Counted from the first letter of the stretch, positions 1 through 9,364 are shown. The stretch is 27,022 nucleotides of DNA from Burkholderiales bacterium (GCA_947372535.1 CANBUA010000024.1:1-27022), one strand, 5' to 3'. A program made the numbers and translations. The notes: a model not told the origin generated them from the letters alone.

Positions 1-24
1 TCATCAGTTATCGAAGAGGTGCCC

Positions 25-1026
25 ATGAGCTTTCCTGCCCATCCCATGCGCAAGCTGACCGCCGAAGAAATCCAGCGTTACGACGAAGACGGCGTGATCA
101 TGCTCCGCCAGGCCCTGGACCCCAACTGGGTGGCCATGGTGGAGGAGGGCCTTGAACACGCTGTCCGTGAGCAATCGCTCCTCGGCAAGTTCATGTCGAG
201 AAAGGTCGAGGGCTACAAGATGGACATCTTCCTGTGGAAGCGCATTGATGTCTTGCGTGACTTGATCTATTACGGCCCGTTTGCACGCTGGGCGCAGGAC
301 CTGATGCAGTCCAAAGAGGTTCGCTTCTTCTACGACCAGATGTTCGTCAAGGAGCCTGGAACGGACGCGCCTACCCCCTGGCATCAGGACTTGAGCTTCT
401 GGCCGATCCGTGGCGAGCAGATCACCTCGTTCTGGATCCCGCTGGACAAGGTCAACAAGGACAGCAGCGGGCTGCTCTACGTCAAGGGCTCGCACAAGTG
501 GCCGCAGCGCTTCAAGGCGCTGTCGCCCGACTATGTCGCGGCGATCATCGACGAGAAGATGGACGACATCCCCGACATCAACGCCAACCTGGACAAGTAC
601 GAGCTGCTGCACTGGGACATGGAGCCGGGCGATATCCTGATGTTCCATCCGCTGACCTTGCATGGCTCTTACGGCAACACCTCACGGACGCGCCGCCGCC
701 GTGCCCTGGCGCTGCGCTGGACGGGGGACGATGTCACCTGGCAGCCCTCGGCCAAGCGCATGCCGGTCCACTACCGCCATGATTCGAAGGAGGGCGGCCC
801 GTTGCGAGGCGCGGCCTTCCCGATCATCTTGCCGCACCATGATCCGGCCGAGCGCCATGCCCGCCTGCAGCCTGAAAGCCCGACCACGCACAAGCTGCTG
901 ACGTCTGCCGTGCAAAACGTGGTGTCGGCAGCCAGGTTGCAGCTCAGTGGCTCCAGCTCGGTCATTGCCCGTCAGACATGGAACAACCCAGCTGAAGTCA
1001 AGCCCGCTGAAAACCAGCCCAAGTGA
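25..1026 (+). CDS. PhyH-family Fe(II)/2-oxoglutarate dioxygenase
   Basis: A 333-residue protein of the phytanoyl-CoA dioxygenase (PhyH) family, non-heme iron oxygenases that hydroxylate a substrate using O2 and 2-oxoglutarate. The iron triad is visible: an H-x-D pair in PWHQDLSFW (His120, Asp122) and a distal His in LTLHGSYGN (His213). An Arg-rich stretch just after it (about residues 221-226) can supply the 2-oxoglutarate-binding Arg. No signal peptide or membrane segment is seen, so it is cytoplasmic. The ATG at 25 is chosen over the in-frame GTG at 19 because GAAGAGG at 13-19 is a good ribosome site for it. A beta-propeller gene follows after 31 bp, probably in one transcript. The substrate cannot be told from sequence; lipid, sterol or small-acid hydroxylation are all possible. 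The family call is firm. Confidence 0.9.
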   Translation: MSFPAHPMRKLTAEEIQRYDEDGVIMLRQALDPNWVAMVEEGLEHAVREQSLLGKFMSRKVEGYKMDIFLWKRIDVLRDLIYYGPFARWAQDLMQSKEVRFFYDQMFVKEPGTDAPTPWHQDLSFWPIRGEQITSFWIPLDKVNKDSSGLLYVKGSHKWPQRFKALSPDYVAAIIDEKMDDIPDINANLDKYELLHWDMEPGDILMFHPLTLHGSYGNTSRTRRRRALALRWTGDDVTWQPSAKRMPVHYRHDSKEGGPLRGAAFPIILPHHDPAERHARLQPESPTTHKLLTSAVQNVVSAARLQLSGSSSVIARQTWNNPAEVKPAENQPK

Positions 1027-1057
1027 CATGGGCGCACCCGCGCACGAAGGTCCGAGC

Positions 1058-2146
1058 ATGAAAGCATTGCCCCTCATGGGCGCGATCGCGGTTGCCGCCA
1101 TCGCCTACCTGTCGCTTTGGCCTGTGGAGATCACCCCTGGCGGGTGGACGCCACCGGAGCTTGCCCAGCAGGGCCCGACGAACCAGGCGCTCAAGGGCAT
1201 CCAGCGCATCGGGCTGAATGTGGGTGTCGGGCCCGAGGGCATTTCGTTTGACGATGCGGGGCGCATCTACGCGGGCTATGTGGATGGCCGGGTCGTGCGC
1301 TTTGCTGCAGATGGTCAGACGCATGAGGAGCTCGCCAACACGGGTGGGCGCCCTTGGGGTACCTTTGCCGCTGCTGACGGCAGCGCCGTGCTGGTGGCCG
1401 ATGCGGTCAAGGGCCTGCTGCGTGTCACGCAGGGCAAGATCGAGGTGCTGTCCACCCAGTCTGATGGGGTGCCCTTCAAGCTGACCGACGACGTGGTGCA
1501 AGCCAAGTCCGGCCTCATCTACTTCTCCGACGCGTCGTCCACATACGGCTTGGACAAGATGATGGCCGACGTCTTTGAGCACGGCAACCACGGCCGCTTG
1601 CTCAGCTACGATCCGCAAACCGGGAAGACCACCACCCTGGCTTCGGGTTTGCACGTGGCCAATGGCGTGACGCTGGGGCCCGATGAAGCCTATGTGCTGG
1701 TCTCGGAGACGCTCCAGTATCGCGTCATGCGCTATTGGCTCAAGGGGCCCAAGGCGGGGCAGTTCGAGCCTTTCATCGAGAACCTGCCGGGCTTCCCGGA
1801 CAACATCAGCTACAACGGCAAAGATGGCTTCTGGCTGGCGCTGTTCGCCCCTCGCGATGTGATGCTGGATGGCATGCTGCCTCACCCCGCGCTGTTGAAA
1901 GCGGTGTACCGCATTCCTGAGGCCATTCGGCCCCAGGCCGCCCAACATGGGCGTGTGCTGAAGCTGGATGTCAACGGCAAGGTGGTGGCGGACTTGCAAG
2001 ACGCGACAAATGGCGCCTATGCGCCCATCACCAGTGTGCGAGAGCGGGGTGCCTCGCTTTACTTTGGCAGCATCGCGTATCCAGGCATGGGCCAGCTGCC
2101 ATGGCCTGCCAACCCTGTCAAGCCTGGCTTCTCCAAAGCCGACTGA
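1058..2146 (+). CDS. SMP-30/strictosidine synthase-like beta-propeller, membrane anchored
   Basis: A 362-residue protein resembling the strictosidine-synthase/SMP-30/APMAP group of six-bladed propellers, many of which are lactonases or arylesterases. An N-terminal hydrophobic segment (residues about 3-20, ending in SLWPVEI) looks like an uncleaved anchor. The family signature lies mid-protein: HVANGVTLGPDEAYVL, then YRVMRYWLKGPKAG and NLPGFPDNISYN, the region holding metal and substrate ligands in characterised members. ATG 1058 has GAAGG about 8 bp upstream; an in-frame ATG at 1028 would add ten residues before the hydrophobic segment and is less likely. It sits 31 bp after the PhyH oxygenase, suggesting a shared pathway such as hydroxylation followed by lactone or ester hydrolysis. 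That link is inference and the substrate is unknown. Confidence 0.83.
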   Translation: MKALPLMGAIAVAAIAYLSLWPVEITPGGWTPPELAQQGPTNQALKGIQRIGLNVGVGPEGISFDDAGRIYAGYVDGRVVRFAADGQTHEELANTGGRPWGTFAAADGSAVLVADAVKGLLRVTQGKIEVLSTQSDGVPFKLTDDVVQAKSGLIYFSDASSTYGLDKMMADVFEHGNHGRLLSYDPQTGKTTTLASGLHVANGVTLGPDEAYVLVSETLQYRVMRYWLKGPKAGQFEPFIENLPGFPDNISYNGKDGFWLALFAPRDVMLDGMLPHPALLKAVYRIPEAIRPQAAQHGRVLKLDVNGKVVADLQDATNGAYAPITSVRERGASLYFGSIAYPGMGQLPWPANPVKPGFSKAD

Positions 2147-2295
2147 GTGCCACCGCGACATGCATGCAACTGATCATCTCTGAATGAGGGGGCAAGGGGG
2201 GACTTGGCGTTTTGCCGGGGTGCTTGTTTGAACGTCTCGCATTACGATTCTTTGCAGAGACTTCCGAACCAGACACCTTCGCCATCGGCCCCTTC

Positions 2296-3390
2296 ATGCT
2301 CACATCAGGCTTGCCAGCCCCCTCTGGCGCTGCCGCCGCTTCCAGCGCGGCGGCAGAAGCCGGCGTGCCACTGCGTGGCCTGCTGTCGCCAGCCATGCCC
2401 TTGAGCTTGGCGCGGTTGGTGGTGCAGGTGGCCGAGCAGCGTGGCATCCCCAAGGCCGAGTTGCTGGCACAGGCAGGCCTTCCGCCCATGCTGCTGGACC
2501 GCGACCAAGGTGAGGTCTACGGCATCGAATTCGCCACCCTGTGTCTCACCGCCATGCGGCTGACGCGCGACCCCTGTCTGGGCATCGAGTTCGGCCTGAG
2601 CCTTCCCCCAACGATGCTGGGCATCCTCGGCAACGCACTGCTGTCGGCCTGTTCGATGGTTGACGCGATTGAACTCGCCGTCAACTACTGGCGGCTCAAT
2701 GGCTGGTTCTTCGAGTTGTCCATGCTCCGGAGTGACCAAACGCTGCGCATCCGGGCCACCGAGCGTTTCCCGTTGGGCCCGCTGCGGCGCTTCGCCACAG
2801 AAAGCATGATGTCCGCCTGGATCCACGCAGGGCGTCGCCTCAGCGGCAACCTGCCTCCTCCTCCAGGCGTGCTGCTTCGCTTCACCTTGCCTCGGGATCC
2901 GGCCTTCGCAAAGTATGCTTCCCGGCTACCCGATGTGCATTTCGGCTGCGACGTGGACGAACTGGTCCTGCCCCCACATGCTTTGGACGTCCCTTTGATC
3001 ATGGGCCACCCAGAAGCCGCGAGACAAGCCCGCGCCTCCTGCGAAGTGGCCCTGCAAAGCCTTTCAGCGCAATCAGGCAACATCGCGCACCAGGTCGCCG
3101 AGGCCCTGGCCCTGACGACCGAGGGCTTTCCGTCGATGGACCAGGTGGCCCTGCGCATGGGCATCACGGCACGCACGCTGGCGCGCCACTTGGATCGCCA
3201 GGGCCTGACCTTCCGTCAGGTGGTCGATGAGCGTCGCCACCAGGAAGCCTGCACCATGCTGCGCGAGGGCCGCCACGCCGTGGATGGCATCGCCGCCCAC
3301 CTGGGCTACAGCGACCCGGCCAACTTCACCCGAGCCTTCCGGCGCTGGGCTGGCTGCACGCCGACTCAGTACCGCGAACAGTTCCGCTGA
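2296..3390 (+). CDS. AraC-family regulator with arabinose-binding-type N-terminal domain
   Basis: A transcription regulator of about 364 residues. The N-terminal two thirds (about 35-235) match the 'Arabinose_bd' sensing domain of OruR/ArgR-like AraC proteins (PLSLARLVVQVAEQRGIPK onward). The C-terminal ~100 residues are the double helix-turn-helix: SMDQVALRMGITARTLARHL for the first, and IAAHLGYSDPANFTRAFRRW for the second, the AraC signature. The start is uncertain: ATG 2296 lacks a clear ribosome site, ATG 2395 would start directly at the sensing domain, and the upstream extension opens with TTG at 2212. Regulators of this subclass usually control neighbouring catabolic genes, so the PhyH/propeller pair upstream or the RND operon downstream are candidate targets. 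Neither link is shown by sequence. Confidence 0.9.
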   Translation: MLTSGLPAPSGAAAASSAAAEAGVPLRGLLSPAMPLSLARLVVQVAEQRGIPKAELLAQAGLPPMLLDRDQGEVYGIEFATLCLTAMRLTRDPCLGIEFGLSLPPTMLGILGNALLSACSMVDAIELAVNYWRLNGWFFELSMLRSDQTLRIRATERFPLGPLRRFATESMMSAWIHAGRRLSGNLPPPPGVLLRFTLPRDPAFAKYASRLPDVHFGCDVDELVLPPHALDVPLIMGHPEAARQARASCEVALQSLSAQSGNIAHQVAEALALTTEGFPSMDQVALRMGITARTLARHLDRQGLTFRQVVDERRHQEACTMLREGRHAVDGIAAHLGYSDPANFTRAFRRWAGCTPTQYREQFR

Positions 3391-3412
3391 AGCGCCGCGG
3401 CCTGCATGGCCG

Positions 3413-3428
3413 ACGGCGCATTTGCCGT
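3413..3428 (+). terminator. Weak hairpin after the AraC gene
   Basis: ACGGC-GCATTT-GCCGT forms a 5-bp stem 22 bp after the AraC stop. A second small inverted repeat, GGCC-TGCAT-GGCC, lies at 3399-3411. There is no U-tract, so termination is only possible, not established. Confidence 0.25.
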
Positions 3429-3496
3429 GTCCTTGATGTTCGGATTTGGATCGACGCGGTCAGTATCGAGCAAAGTTAACGGCGATTCGCTGACGT

Positions 3497-3516
3497 TTTA
3501 CCCACCTTAACCCACG
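3497..3516. promoter_or_regulatory. Tandem 10-bp direct repeat upstream of the RND operon
   Basis: TTTACCCACC is followed immediately by TTAACCCACG (8 of 10 bases identical), placing two half-sites one helical turn apart, about 54 bp before the efflux operon's first ATG. Abutting 10-bp repeats are how OmpR-type and some other activators bind. I infer an operator for the efflux operon. No convincing sigma-70 -35/-10 pair is seen in 3391-3569, which would fit activator dependence. Confidence 0.35.
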
Positions 3517-3569
3517 CATCCCTGCGCAAAGATGAACGCTGGGTACCATGCCGAAAACAGGTGGATTCA

Positions 3570-5054
3570 ATGTTCTTGGCAGTTTTTCGCACGATGGGGC
3601 GGCGTTGCACCTCAGTTCTGACCCTGACCCTGGTTTTTGCAGGCTGCGCGGTGGGCCCAAGCTATCAAGCGCCTGCGCCCAAAGCAGCGGTGCAGTGGTT
3701 TTCGCCTTTGCCCCATGGCGGCAGCGAAGCGGGTCTGGCCGACTGGTGGGCGCAGTTTGACGACCCGGCGTTGACGCAGCTGATTGCCTGGGCGGAGGCC
3801 GAAAGCACCTCGCTGGCCCGCACCTGGGCCAGCATCGAGAAGGCTCGCGCCACGCTGAGCACTGATCGCTCCGGTACGTTTCCGCAGTTGAACGGATCCG
3901 CAAGCTCGACGCGCAGCCGGCAACAGCTCACCACCGACCAGGCCACGCTGTCCACCGTCAGCAGCGCAGGCCTCGACGCTTCCTGGGAGCTCGATCTGTT
4001 CGGCAAGCTGCGCCGCAATGCCGAAGCCGCGAGCGCCCGCGTCGACGCGCGCATCGCCGACTGGCACGACGCCCGCGTGTCCTTGGCTGCCGAGGTGGCC
4101 GATACCTATGTTCAGTACCGCGCCTGCGGCCTGTTGGCGCAGGCCTATGACCGCGAACTGCAATCGCAGACTGCCACGGAGAAGGCCACTGCATCGATGG
4201 TTGAGGCGGGTCTGAGCGCGCCCTCAGACGGCGCGTTGGCACGCGCCAGTCTGGCCAACAGCCGCTCATCGGCGCTCAGGCAACGTGGGAGCTGTACGGT
4301 GTTGCTCAAGTCGCTGGTGTACCTGACCGGACACGAGCAGCCCGAGCTGCTCACTGCCCTGGCGGCATCCAGCTCCGCCTTGCCCCAACCCAAGGGCTTG
4401 CGCGTGGTGGAGGTGCCGGCGCAGATGCTGCGCCAGCGCCCCGACCTGGCTTCATTGGAGCGCGAGCTGGCCGCCACGAGCGCGGAGATCGGCGCTGCAC
4501 AGGCGGACCGCTATCCCAGTTTCACGCTGATGGGATCCATCGCCCGAGCCTCCACCTCCGGCAGCGGCGCGGCCTATACAACTTGGTCCTTCGGGCCGCA
4601 ACTGTCACTGCCTTTGTTCGATGCCGGCAAGCGCCAGGCCGCAGTCGACAGCGCCCGGGCCAGCTACAACAGCGCATTGGCCAGCTATCAGGCGGGTGTG
4701 CGCTTGGCCGTCAAAGAGGTCGAGCAGGCGCTGGTGAATCTGGACAGCAGCGCGAACCGATTGGACGCGTCTCGCCAAGCCGCGCAGGCGTACCGCCAAT
4801 ACTTCCAGGCCTCCGAAGCCAACTGGCGTGCAGGCAGCATCAGCCTGCTGAGCCTTGAGGACGCGAGGCGTTCGGCGCTGTCCGCTGACATCGATGACAT
4901 CAACCTTCAACAGAGCCAGATCAGTGACTGGATCGCGTTGTACAAGGCGCTCGGCGGCGGCTGGACGCCCGATGCCCCGGCCACGCAGCCCCGCCATGCC
5001 GCCGCCGCAAGCGCCATCGTCAACGGCCCAATGCCCCCCCCAAAAAACCCATGA
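3570..5054 (+). CDS. RND efflux outer-membrane factor (NodT/OprM-type lipoprotein)
   Basis: A 494-residue outer-membrane channel subunit of a tripartite efflux pump (OEP/NodT family). The N-terminus is a lipoprotein signal ending in VFAGC, with Cys26 as the lipidated residue, followed by AVGPSYQAP as in many NodT proteins. Two OEP repeats follow: an N-terminal half containing SWELDLFGKLRRNAEAA and a C-terminal half containing LSLPLFDAGKRQAAVDSARA, both hallmark strand/helix regions of TolC-like channels. ATG 3570 is preferred because AGGTGG at 3558-3564 sits 5 bp upstream; the in-frame GTG at 3561 overlaps that ribosome site. The stop overlaps the adaptor gene start by 4 bp (ATGA), so the two are translationally coupled. 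Its job is to pass substrate from the pump through the outer membrane. Confidence 0.94.
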   Translation: MFLAVFRTMGRRCTSVLTLTLVFAGCAVGPSYQAPAPKAAVQWFSPLPHGGSEAGLADWWAQFDDPALTQLIAWAEAESTSLARTWASIEKARATLSTDRSGTFPQLNGSASSTRSRQQLTTDQATLSTVSSAGLDASWELDLFGKLRRNAEAASARVDARIADWHDARVSLAAEVADTYVQYRACGLLAQAYDRELQSQTATEKATASMVEAGLSAPSDGALARASLANSRSSALRQRGSCTVLLKSLVYLTGHEQPELLTALAASSSALPQPKGLRVVEVPAQMLRQRPDLASLERELAATSAEIGAAQADRYPSFTLMGSIARASTSGSGAAYTTWSFGPQLSLPLFDAGKRQAAVDSARASYNSALASYQAGVRLAVKEVEQALVNLDSSANRLDASRQAAQAYRQYFQASEANWRAGSISLLSLEDARRSALSADIDDINLQQSQISDWIALYKALGGGWTPDAPATQPRHAAAASAIVNGPMPPPKNP

Positions 5055-6238
5055 GCCCCACTTCGAAGCGGCTTTGCCGCACCTGTGCCGCCATTGCTGT
5101 CACCTCGATGTTGCTGATCCTGGTCGCATGCAAAGACCGACAAGCAGCGACAGGAGACAAGGTCAGCGCCGCACAGGGCGCTCAGGGCACACAGGCCCCC
5201 AGTGTCCTCACCGTCGACGTCGTCATGCCGACCAACTTGCTGTGGCCGCAGACGGTAGAGGCCAATGGCACCTTGGCCGCCTGGCAGGAAGTCATCGTCA
5301 GCCCGGAAACAGGTGGACTGCGGATCACGGACCTGCTGGTCGACGTCGGCAGCCACGTCAAGCGCGGCCAGGTGCTGGCCCGCCTGGCCGATGAAAGCCT
5401 GCTGAACGATCTGCACAAGCAGCAAGCGGTGCTTGCTCAAGCGCAGGCTGCACTGGACAAGGCCGCGTCGAACCTGAGGCGCGCGCGCATGGTCGAGGCC
5501 ACCGGCGGCCTGTCGGCCCAGAGCATCGAGGAAGCCCGGATCAACGACGCCACGGCGCGCGCCGGCCTCGCTTCTGCGAAGGCCGACCTGGATGCAGCCG
5601 ATCTGAAGCTGCGGCAGTCGCGCATCGTGGCGCCGGACGATGGGCTGGTGTCGTCGCGCACAGGCGTTCTGGGCAATGTGGTCAGCGCCGGGACCGAGTT
5701 GTTCAAGCTGGTGCGCCAGGGCCGCATCGAATGGCAAGGTGAAGTCGACGCGCGCCAGCTCTCCGAGGTGCGCACCGGCCAACAGGCTTCGGTCACACTG
5801 CCGGATGGCCAGGCCATCAAAGGCCGTGTGCGCCTCGTTGGTCCGGTGCTCAGCACCAGCACCGGCCGCGCCTTGGTGTATGTGAGCCTGCCCGCTGACA
5901 GCCCCGCCAAAGCCGGCATGTTCGGCAGTGGCTCGATCGAGTTGCCTGCGCTCGCTGCGATGACCTTGCCGCATACGGCCCTGGTCGCCCGCGACGGGCG
6001 CGACTACGTCTTCCTTGTCGATCAGCACAGCAAGGTCAGGAGCGTGCCGGTCAAGGTGGGTCGCCGCCGCCAACAGCGGGTGGAGATCGTCGCCGGATTG
6101 ACGCCGGATGCCCGCGTCGTCGCCAGTGGCGGCGCCTTTCTTTCCGATGGGGCTCAGGTCACGGTGGCCAGCGCATCATCGGCCAGCGCGTCCGCCATGC
6201 CGTCGGCCGCCTCGGCGGCTTTCGGCAACTCGCACTGA
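5051..6238 (+). CDS. RND efflux periplasmic adaptor (membrane fusion protein, lipoprotein)
   Basis: A 395-residue HlyD/AcrA-type adaptor joining the inner-membrane pump to the outer-membrane channel. The signal peptide ends LILVAC with Cys27 as a likely lipidation site. The biotinyl-lipoyl half-motif (about 75-115) reads GLRITDLLVDVGSHVKRGQV. A helical hairpin (about 115-180) rich in Ala, Gln and Lys follows, then the beta-barrel and membrane-proximal domains (PHTALVARDGRDYVFLVD near residue 310). The C-terminus has a low-complexity Ser/Ala tail. It overlaps the channel gene by 4 bp and precedes the pump by 12 bp, giving an ordinary channel-adaptor-pump operon order. No cognate repressor adjoins it except possibly the AraC gene upstream. 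Confidence 0.94.
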   Translation: MSPTSKRLCRTCAAIAVTSMLLILVACKDRQAATGDKVSAAQGAQGTQAPSVLTVDVVMPTNLLWPQTVEANGTLAAWQEVIVSPETGGLRITDLLVDVGSHVKRGQVLARLADESLLNDLHKQQAVLAQAQAALDKAASNLRRARMVEATGGLSAQSIEEARINDATARAGLASAKADLDAADLKLRQSRIVAPDDGLVSSRTGVLGNVVSAGTELFKLVRQGRIEWQGEVDARQLSEVRTGQQASVTLPDGQAIKGRVRLVGPVLSTSTGRALVYVSLPADSPAKAGMFGSGSIELPALAAMTLPHTALVARDGRDYVFLVDQHSKVRSVPVKVGRRRQQRVEIVAGLTPDARVVASGGAFLSDGAQVTVASASSASASAMPSAASAAFGNSH

Positions 6239-6250
6239 GCAGGCCCCCCC

Positions 6251-9200
6251 TTGAACGTCTCATCCTGGTCCATTCGGAACCCCGTTCCGTCCGTTCTGCT
6301 CTTCGTCCTGCTGACCGTCATCGGCTTGATCGGCTTTGGCAAGCTGCAGATCCAGGATTTCCCGGACACGGATCTGCCCACCATCCAGATTGCCGCCGCG
6401 CTCGAAGGCGCGGCCCCGTCTCAGCTGGAAACGGACGTCGCGCGAAAAATCGAAGACAAGCTGGCCTCGCTGACCAAGCTGGACCACATCACCACGACCA
6501 TCACCGATGGCTCGGTGAACATCAGCGTCAGTTTCGACATCGACAAGAATGCCGAGCAAGCGCTCAACGAGGTGCGCAACGCGGTCGACAGCGCCAAGTC
6601 GGAGCTGCCGTCGAGCATGAACTCGCCGACGGTGTCCAAGGCCACTGCGGCCGCGTCATCGTTGGTGACCTACACGATCGCATCGGGCCGGCTCGATGAG
6701 CAGGACCTGTCCTGGTTCGTCGACAACGACGTCACCAAGGCCATGTTGTCCGTCAAGGGCGTCGCCCAGGTTGCCCGCGTGGGCGGCGTGGACCGCGAAG
6801 TGCATGTCGACCTGCAGCCGGCGTTGATGGCCGGTCTGGGCGTGACCCCGTCGGATGTGGCCACCCAACTGAAGGCCGTGCAGAAAGAGAGCTCGGGCGG
6901 CCAGGGGCAGCTCGGCGGCATGCGGCAATCGGTGCGCACCATCGCGACCGTCGGCCGCCCCACCGAGATCGGCGCCATCACGCTGCCGCTGGCCGACGGG
7001 CGCACCGTGCGCCTGGACCAGGTTGCCCGCATCACCGACAACTTTGCGGACCGCTCGACGCTGGCCTTTCGGGATGGCAAGCGCGTCATCGGGTTCCAGA
7101 TCACGCGCTCAAAAGGCGTTTCGGATGTCGGGGTGCTCAATGGTGTCAGGCAAGCCATTCAGACCTTCAGCGAGGCCCATCCGGACGTGGACATCCAGGA
7201 GGCCACGAACACGGTCACGCCGATCCAGGACAACTACGAAGGCTCAATGAGCCTGCTGATCGAGGGTGCGGCGTTGGCCGTGATCGTCGTGCTGTGGTTT
7301 CTGCGTGACTGGCGGGCCACCCTGGTTTGTGCGGCGGCCCTGCCCCTGTCCATCGTGCCGGCCTTCATGGCCATGTGGCTGCTGGACTACTCGCTCAACA
7401 CGATCACCTTGCTGGCCCTGTCGCTGGTGGTGGGCGTCCTGGTAGACGATGCGATCGTCGAGATCGAGAACATCGAGCGCCACCTGCTGATGGGCAAGAC
7501 GCCCTACCAGGCCGCGATGGAGGCGGCCGACGAGATCGGCATGGCCGTGATCGCCACCACCTTCACCCTGGTGGCGGTGTTCCTGCCGACGGCCTTCATG
7601 GGCGGCATCCCCGGCAAGTTCTTCCGGCAGTTCGGCATCGTCGCGTCGGTGGCCGTGCTGGCCTCGTTGCTGGTGGCGCGCCTGTTGACGCCGATGATGG
7701 CCGCCTACCTGCTCAAGCCCAAAAATTCCATAGGGCCCGGACAGCATGAGGTGTCTACCGACGGCCCAGTGATGACGCGCTACCTGGGCTGGGTGCGCAC
7801 CGGCCAGCGCCGCCGCAAGACAACGCTCCTGGGCACGTTGGTCTTTTTTGCCTTGGCGATGCTGGTGGTGCCCTTCATCCCGACCGGTTTCCTCCCCGCG
7901 CAGGACAAGGCCCAGAGCAGCGTGACCATCAAGATGCAGCCGGGTTCGACGCTGGAAGCCACCTCGGCCACCGCGCAGCGCGCAGCCATGCGGCTCAAGC
8001 AACTGCCGGAAGTCAAGAGCGTCCTCGTCTCGGCCGGCACGGCCTCCACTGGCAGCGGCATGGGTGCCACCTCGTCCAACGACCTCACCAGCGCGACGCT
8101 GACGGTCGACCTGGTGGATCGGGGGGATCGCAAACTCAAGCAAGCCGGGGTCGAGGCCCGGATGCGGGACGTGCTGCGCGATCTGCCCGGCACTCGCATT
8201 TCGGTGGGTGGGGGCAACAGCGGCGAAGCGTTGGAGCTGACGCTGGCCAGCGACGATCCCGATGCGCTGGCTCGGGCAGCAGCGCAGGCCGAGCCCCAAC
8301 TGCGCACGCTCAAAGGCATTGGCAACGTCACGTCCAGCGCCGCCCTGCAGCGCCCCGAAATCCAGCTGCGTCCCGACAGCGCGCACGCCGCTGCATTGGG
8401 CGTGACATCGGAATCGCTCGCCACCGCCGTGCGGCTGGCCACCTACGGCGATTACGCGATCGCGTTGCCCAAGTTGAACCTGCCAGAGCGTCAGATCAGC
8501 ATCCGGGTGCGGCTGGACCCCAGCGTGCGGGAAGACCTGGCCGCCTTGGGGCAGCTGCGTGTGTCAGGGGCGAAGGGGACGGTCAGCCTGACCTCGGTGG
8601 CGAACATCTCGATCGGCAGTGGCCCTTCTCAGATCGACCGCATCGACCGCTCTCGCAACGTGACCTTGAAGGTCGAGCTGAACGGCCGAACCATCGGTGA
8701 GGTGCAGCGTGAAGCCTTGGCGTTGCCGTCGCTGAAGTCCTTGCCGACCGGCGTGCATTTCGTCGAGCAGGGCGAGTTGCAGCGCATGTCCGAACTCTTC
8801 ACGAGCTTCGGTACCGCGATGGCCATCGGCATCTTCTGCATCTACGCCGTGCTGGTGCTGCTGTTCCACGACTTCCTGCAGCCCGCCACCATCCTCAGCG
8901 CCCTGCCTTTGGCCATGGGTGGCGCTTTGATCTCGCTGTGGCTGACCCATCAATCGTTCTCCATGCCCGTGGTCATCGGCGTGTTGATGCTGATGGGCAT
9001 CGTGACAAAGAACTCGATCCTGCTGGTCGAATACGCGATCATGGCTCGCCGTGAGCTGGGCATGACCCGGTTCGATGCGGTCATTGATGCTTGCCACAAG
9101 CGCGCCCGTCCGATCGTGATGACGACCATCGCGATGGGCGCCGGCATGATGCCCAACGCGCTGGGCATGGGTGCCGAGCCCAGCTTTCGCCAGCCGATGG

Positions 9201-9364
9201 CCATTGTCGTGATCGGCGGGCTCTTGACGTCGACGGCGCTGAGCCTGCTCGTCGTGCCTGTCGTGTTCACCTATGTGGACGATCTGCTGGTGTGGGGGCG
9301 CAAGCGCCTCGGCTTGCACCCTCGCGTCGAGCCCGCAGCGAACGCCCAAGCATCCGCTCAATAG
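6251..9364 (+). CDS. RND-family efflux pump, inner-membrane permease (HAE1/AcrB-like)
   Basis: A 1037-residue proton-driven permease, full length for the hydrophobe/amphiphile efflux family. The N-terminus (SIRNPVPSVLLFVLLTVIGL) is TM1; two large periplasmic loops separate the two six-helix halves. The proton-relay pair Asp399-Asp400 is visible in GVLVDDAIVEIENIER, the TM4 signature. The second half carries the matching GIVTKNSILLVEYAIMAR with its essential Lys. The start is TTG at 6251, since no nearby ATG would preserve TM1; GAGCAGG about 8 bp upstream is an acceptable ribosome site. TTG initiation may hold pump levels below those of the adaptor. Closest in style to MdtB/MdtC or MexF-like transporters; substrates (drugs, solvents, dyes) cannot be read from sequence. 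Confidence 0.96.
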   Translation: MNVSSWSIRNPVPSVLLFVLLTVIGLIGFGKLQIQDFPDTDLPTIQIAAALEGAAPSQLETDVARKIEDKLASLTKLDHITTTITDGSVNISVSFDIDKNAEQALNEVRNAVDSAKSELPSSMNSPTVSKATAAASSLVTYTIASGRLDEQDLSWFVDNDVTKAMLSVKGVAQVARVGGVDREVHVDLQPALMAGLGVTPSDVATQLKAVQKESSGGQGQLGGMRQSVRTIATVGRPTEIGAITLPLADGRTVRLDQVARITDNFADRSTLAFRDGKRVIGFQITRSKGVSDVGVLNGVRQAIQTFSEAHPDVDIQEATNTVTPIQDNYEGSMSLLIEGAALAVIVVLWFLRDWRATLVCAAALPLSIVPAFMAMWLLDYSLNTITLLALSLVVGVLVDDAIVEIENIERHLLMGKTPYQAAMEAADEIGMAVIATTFTLVAVFLPTAFMGGIPGKFFRQFGIVASVAVLASLLVARLLTPMMAAYLLKPKNSIGPGQHEVSTDGPVMTRYLGWVRTGQRRRKTTLLGTLVFFALAMLVVPFIPTGFLPAQDKAQSSVTIKMQPGSTLEATSATAQRAAMRLKQLPEVKSVLVSAGTASTGSGMGATSSNDLTSATLTVDLVDRGDRKLKQAGVEARMRDVLRDLPGTRISVGGGNSGEALELTLASDDPDALARAAAQAEPQLRTLKGIGNVTSSAALQRPEIQLRPDSAHAAALGVTSESLATAVRLATYGDYAIALPKLNLPERQISIRVRLDPSVREDLAALGQLRVSGAKGTVSLTSVANISIGSGPSQIDRIDRSRNVTLKVELNGRTIGEVQREALALPSLKSLPTGVHFVEQGELQRMSELFTSFGTAMAIGIFCIYAVLVLLFHDFLQPATILSALPLAMGGALISLWLTHQSFSMPVVIGVLMLMGIVTKNSILLVEYAIMARRELGMTRFDAVIDACHKRARPIVMTTIAMGAGMMPNALGMGAEPSFRQPMAIVVIGGLLTSTALSLLVVPVVFTYVDDLLVWGRKRLGLHPRVEPAANAQASAQ

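Noticed and set aside
947..2161. Long minus-strand frame opposite the propeller gene, and similar long antisense frames opposite the RND, phosphatase and dehydrogenase genes
   Set aside because: High GC gives long open shadows; these translations show no recognisable domain while the + or - strand genes listed carry clear family motifs.
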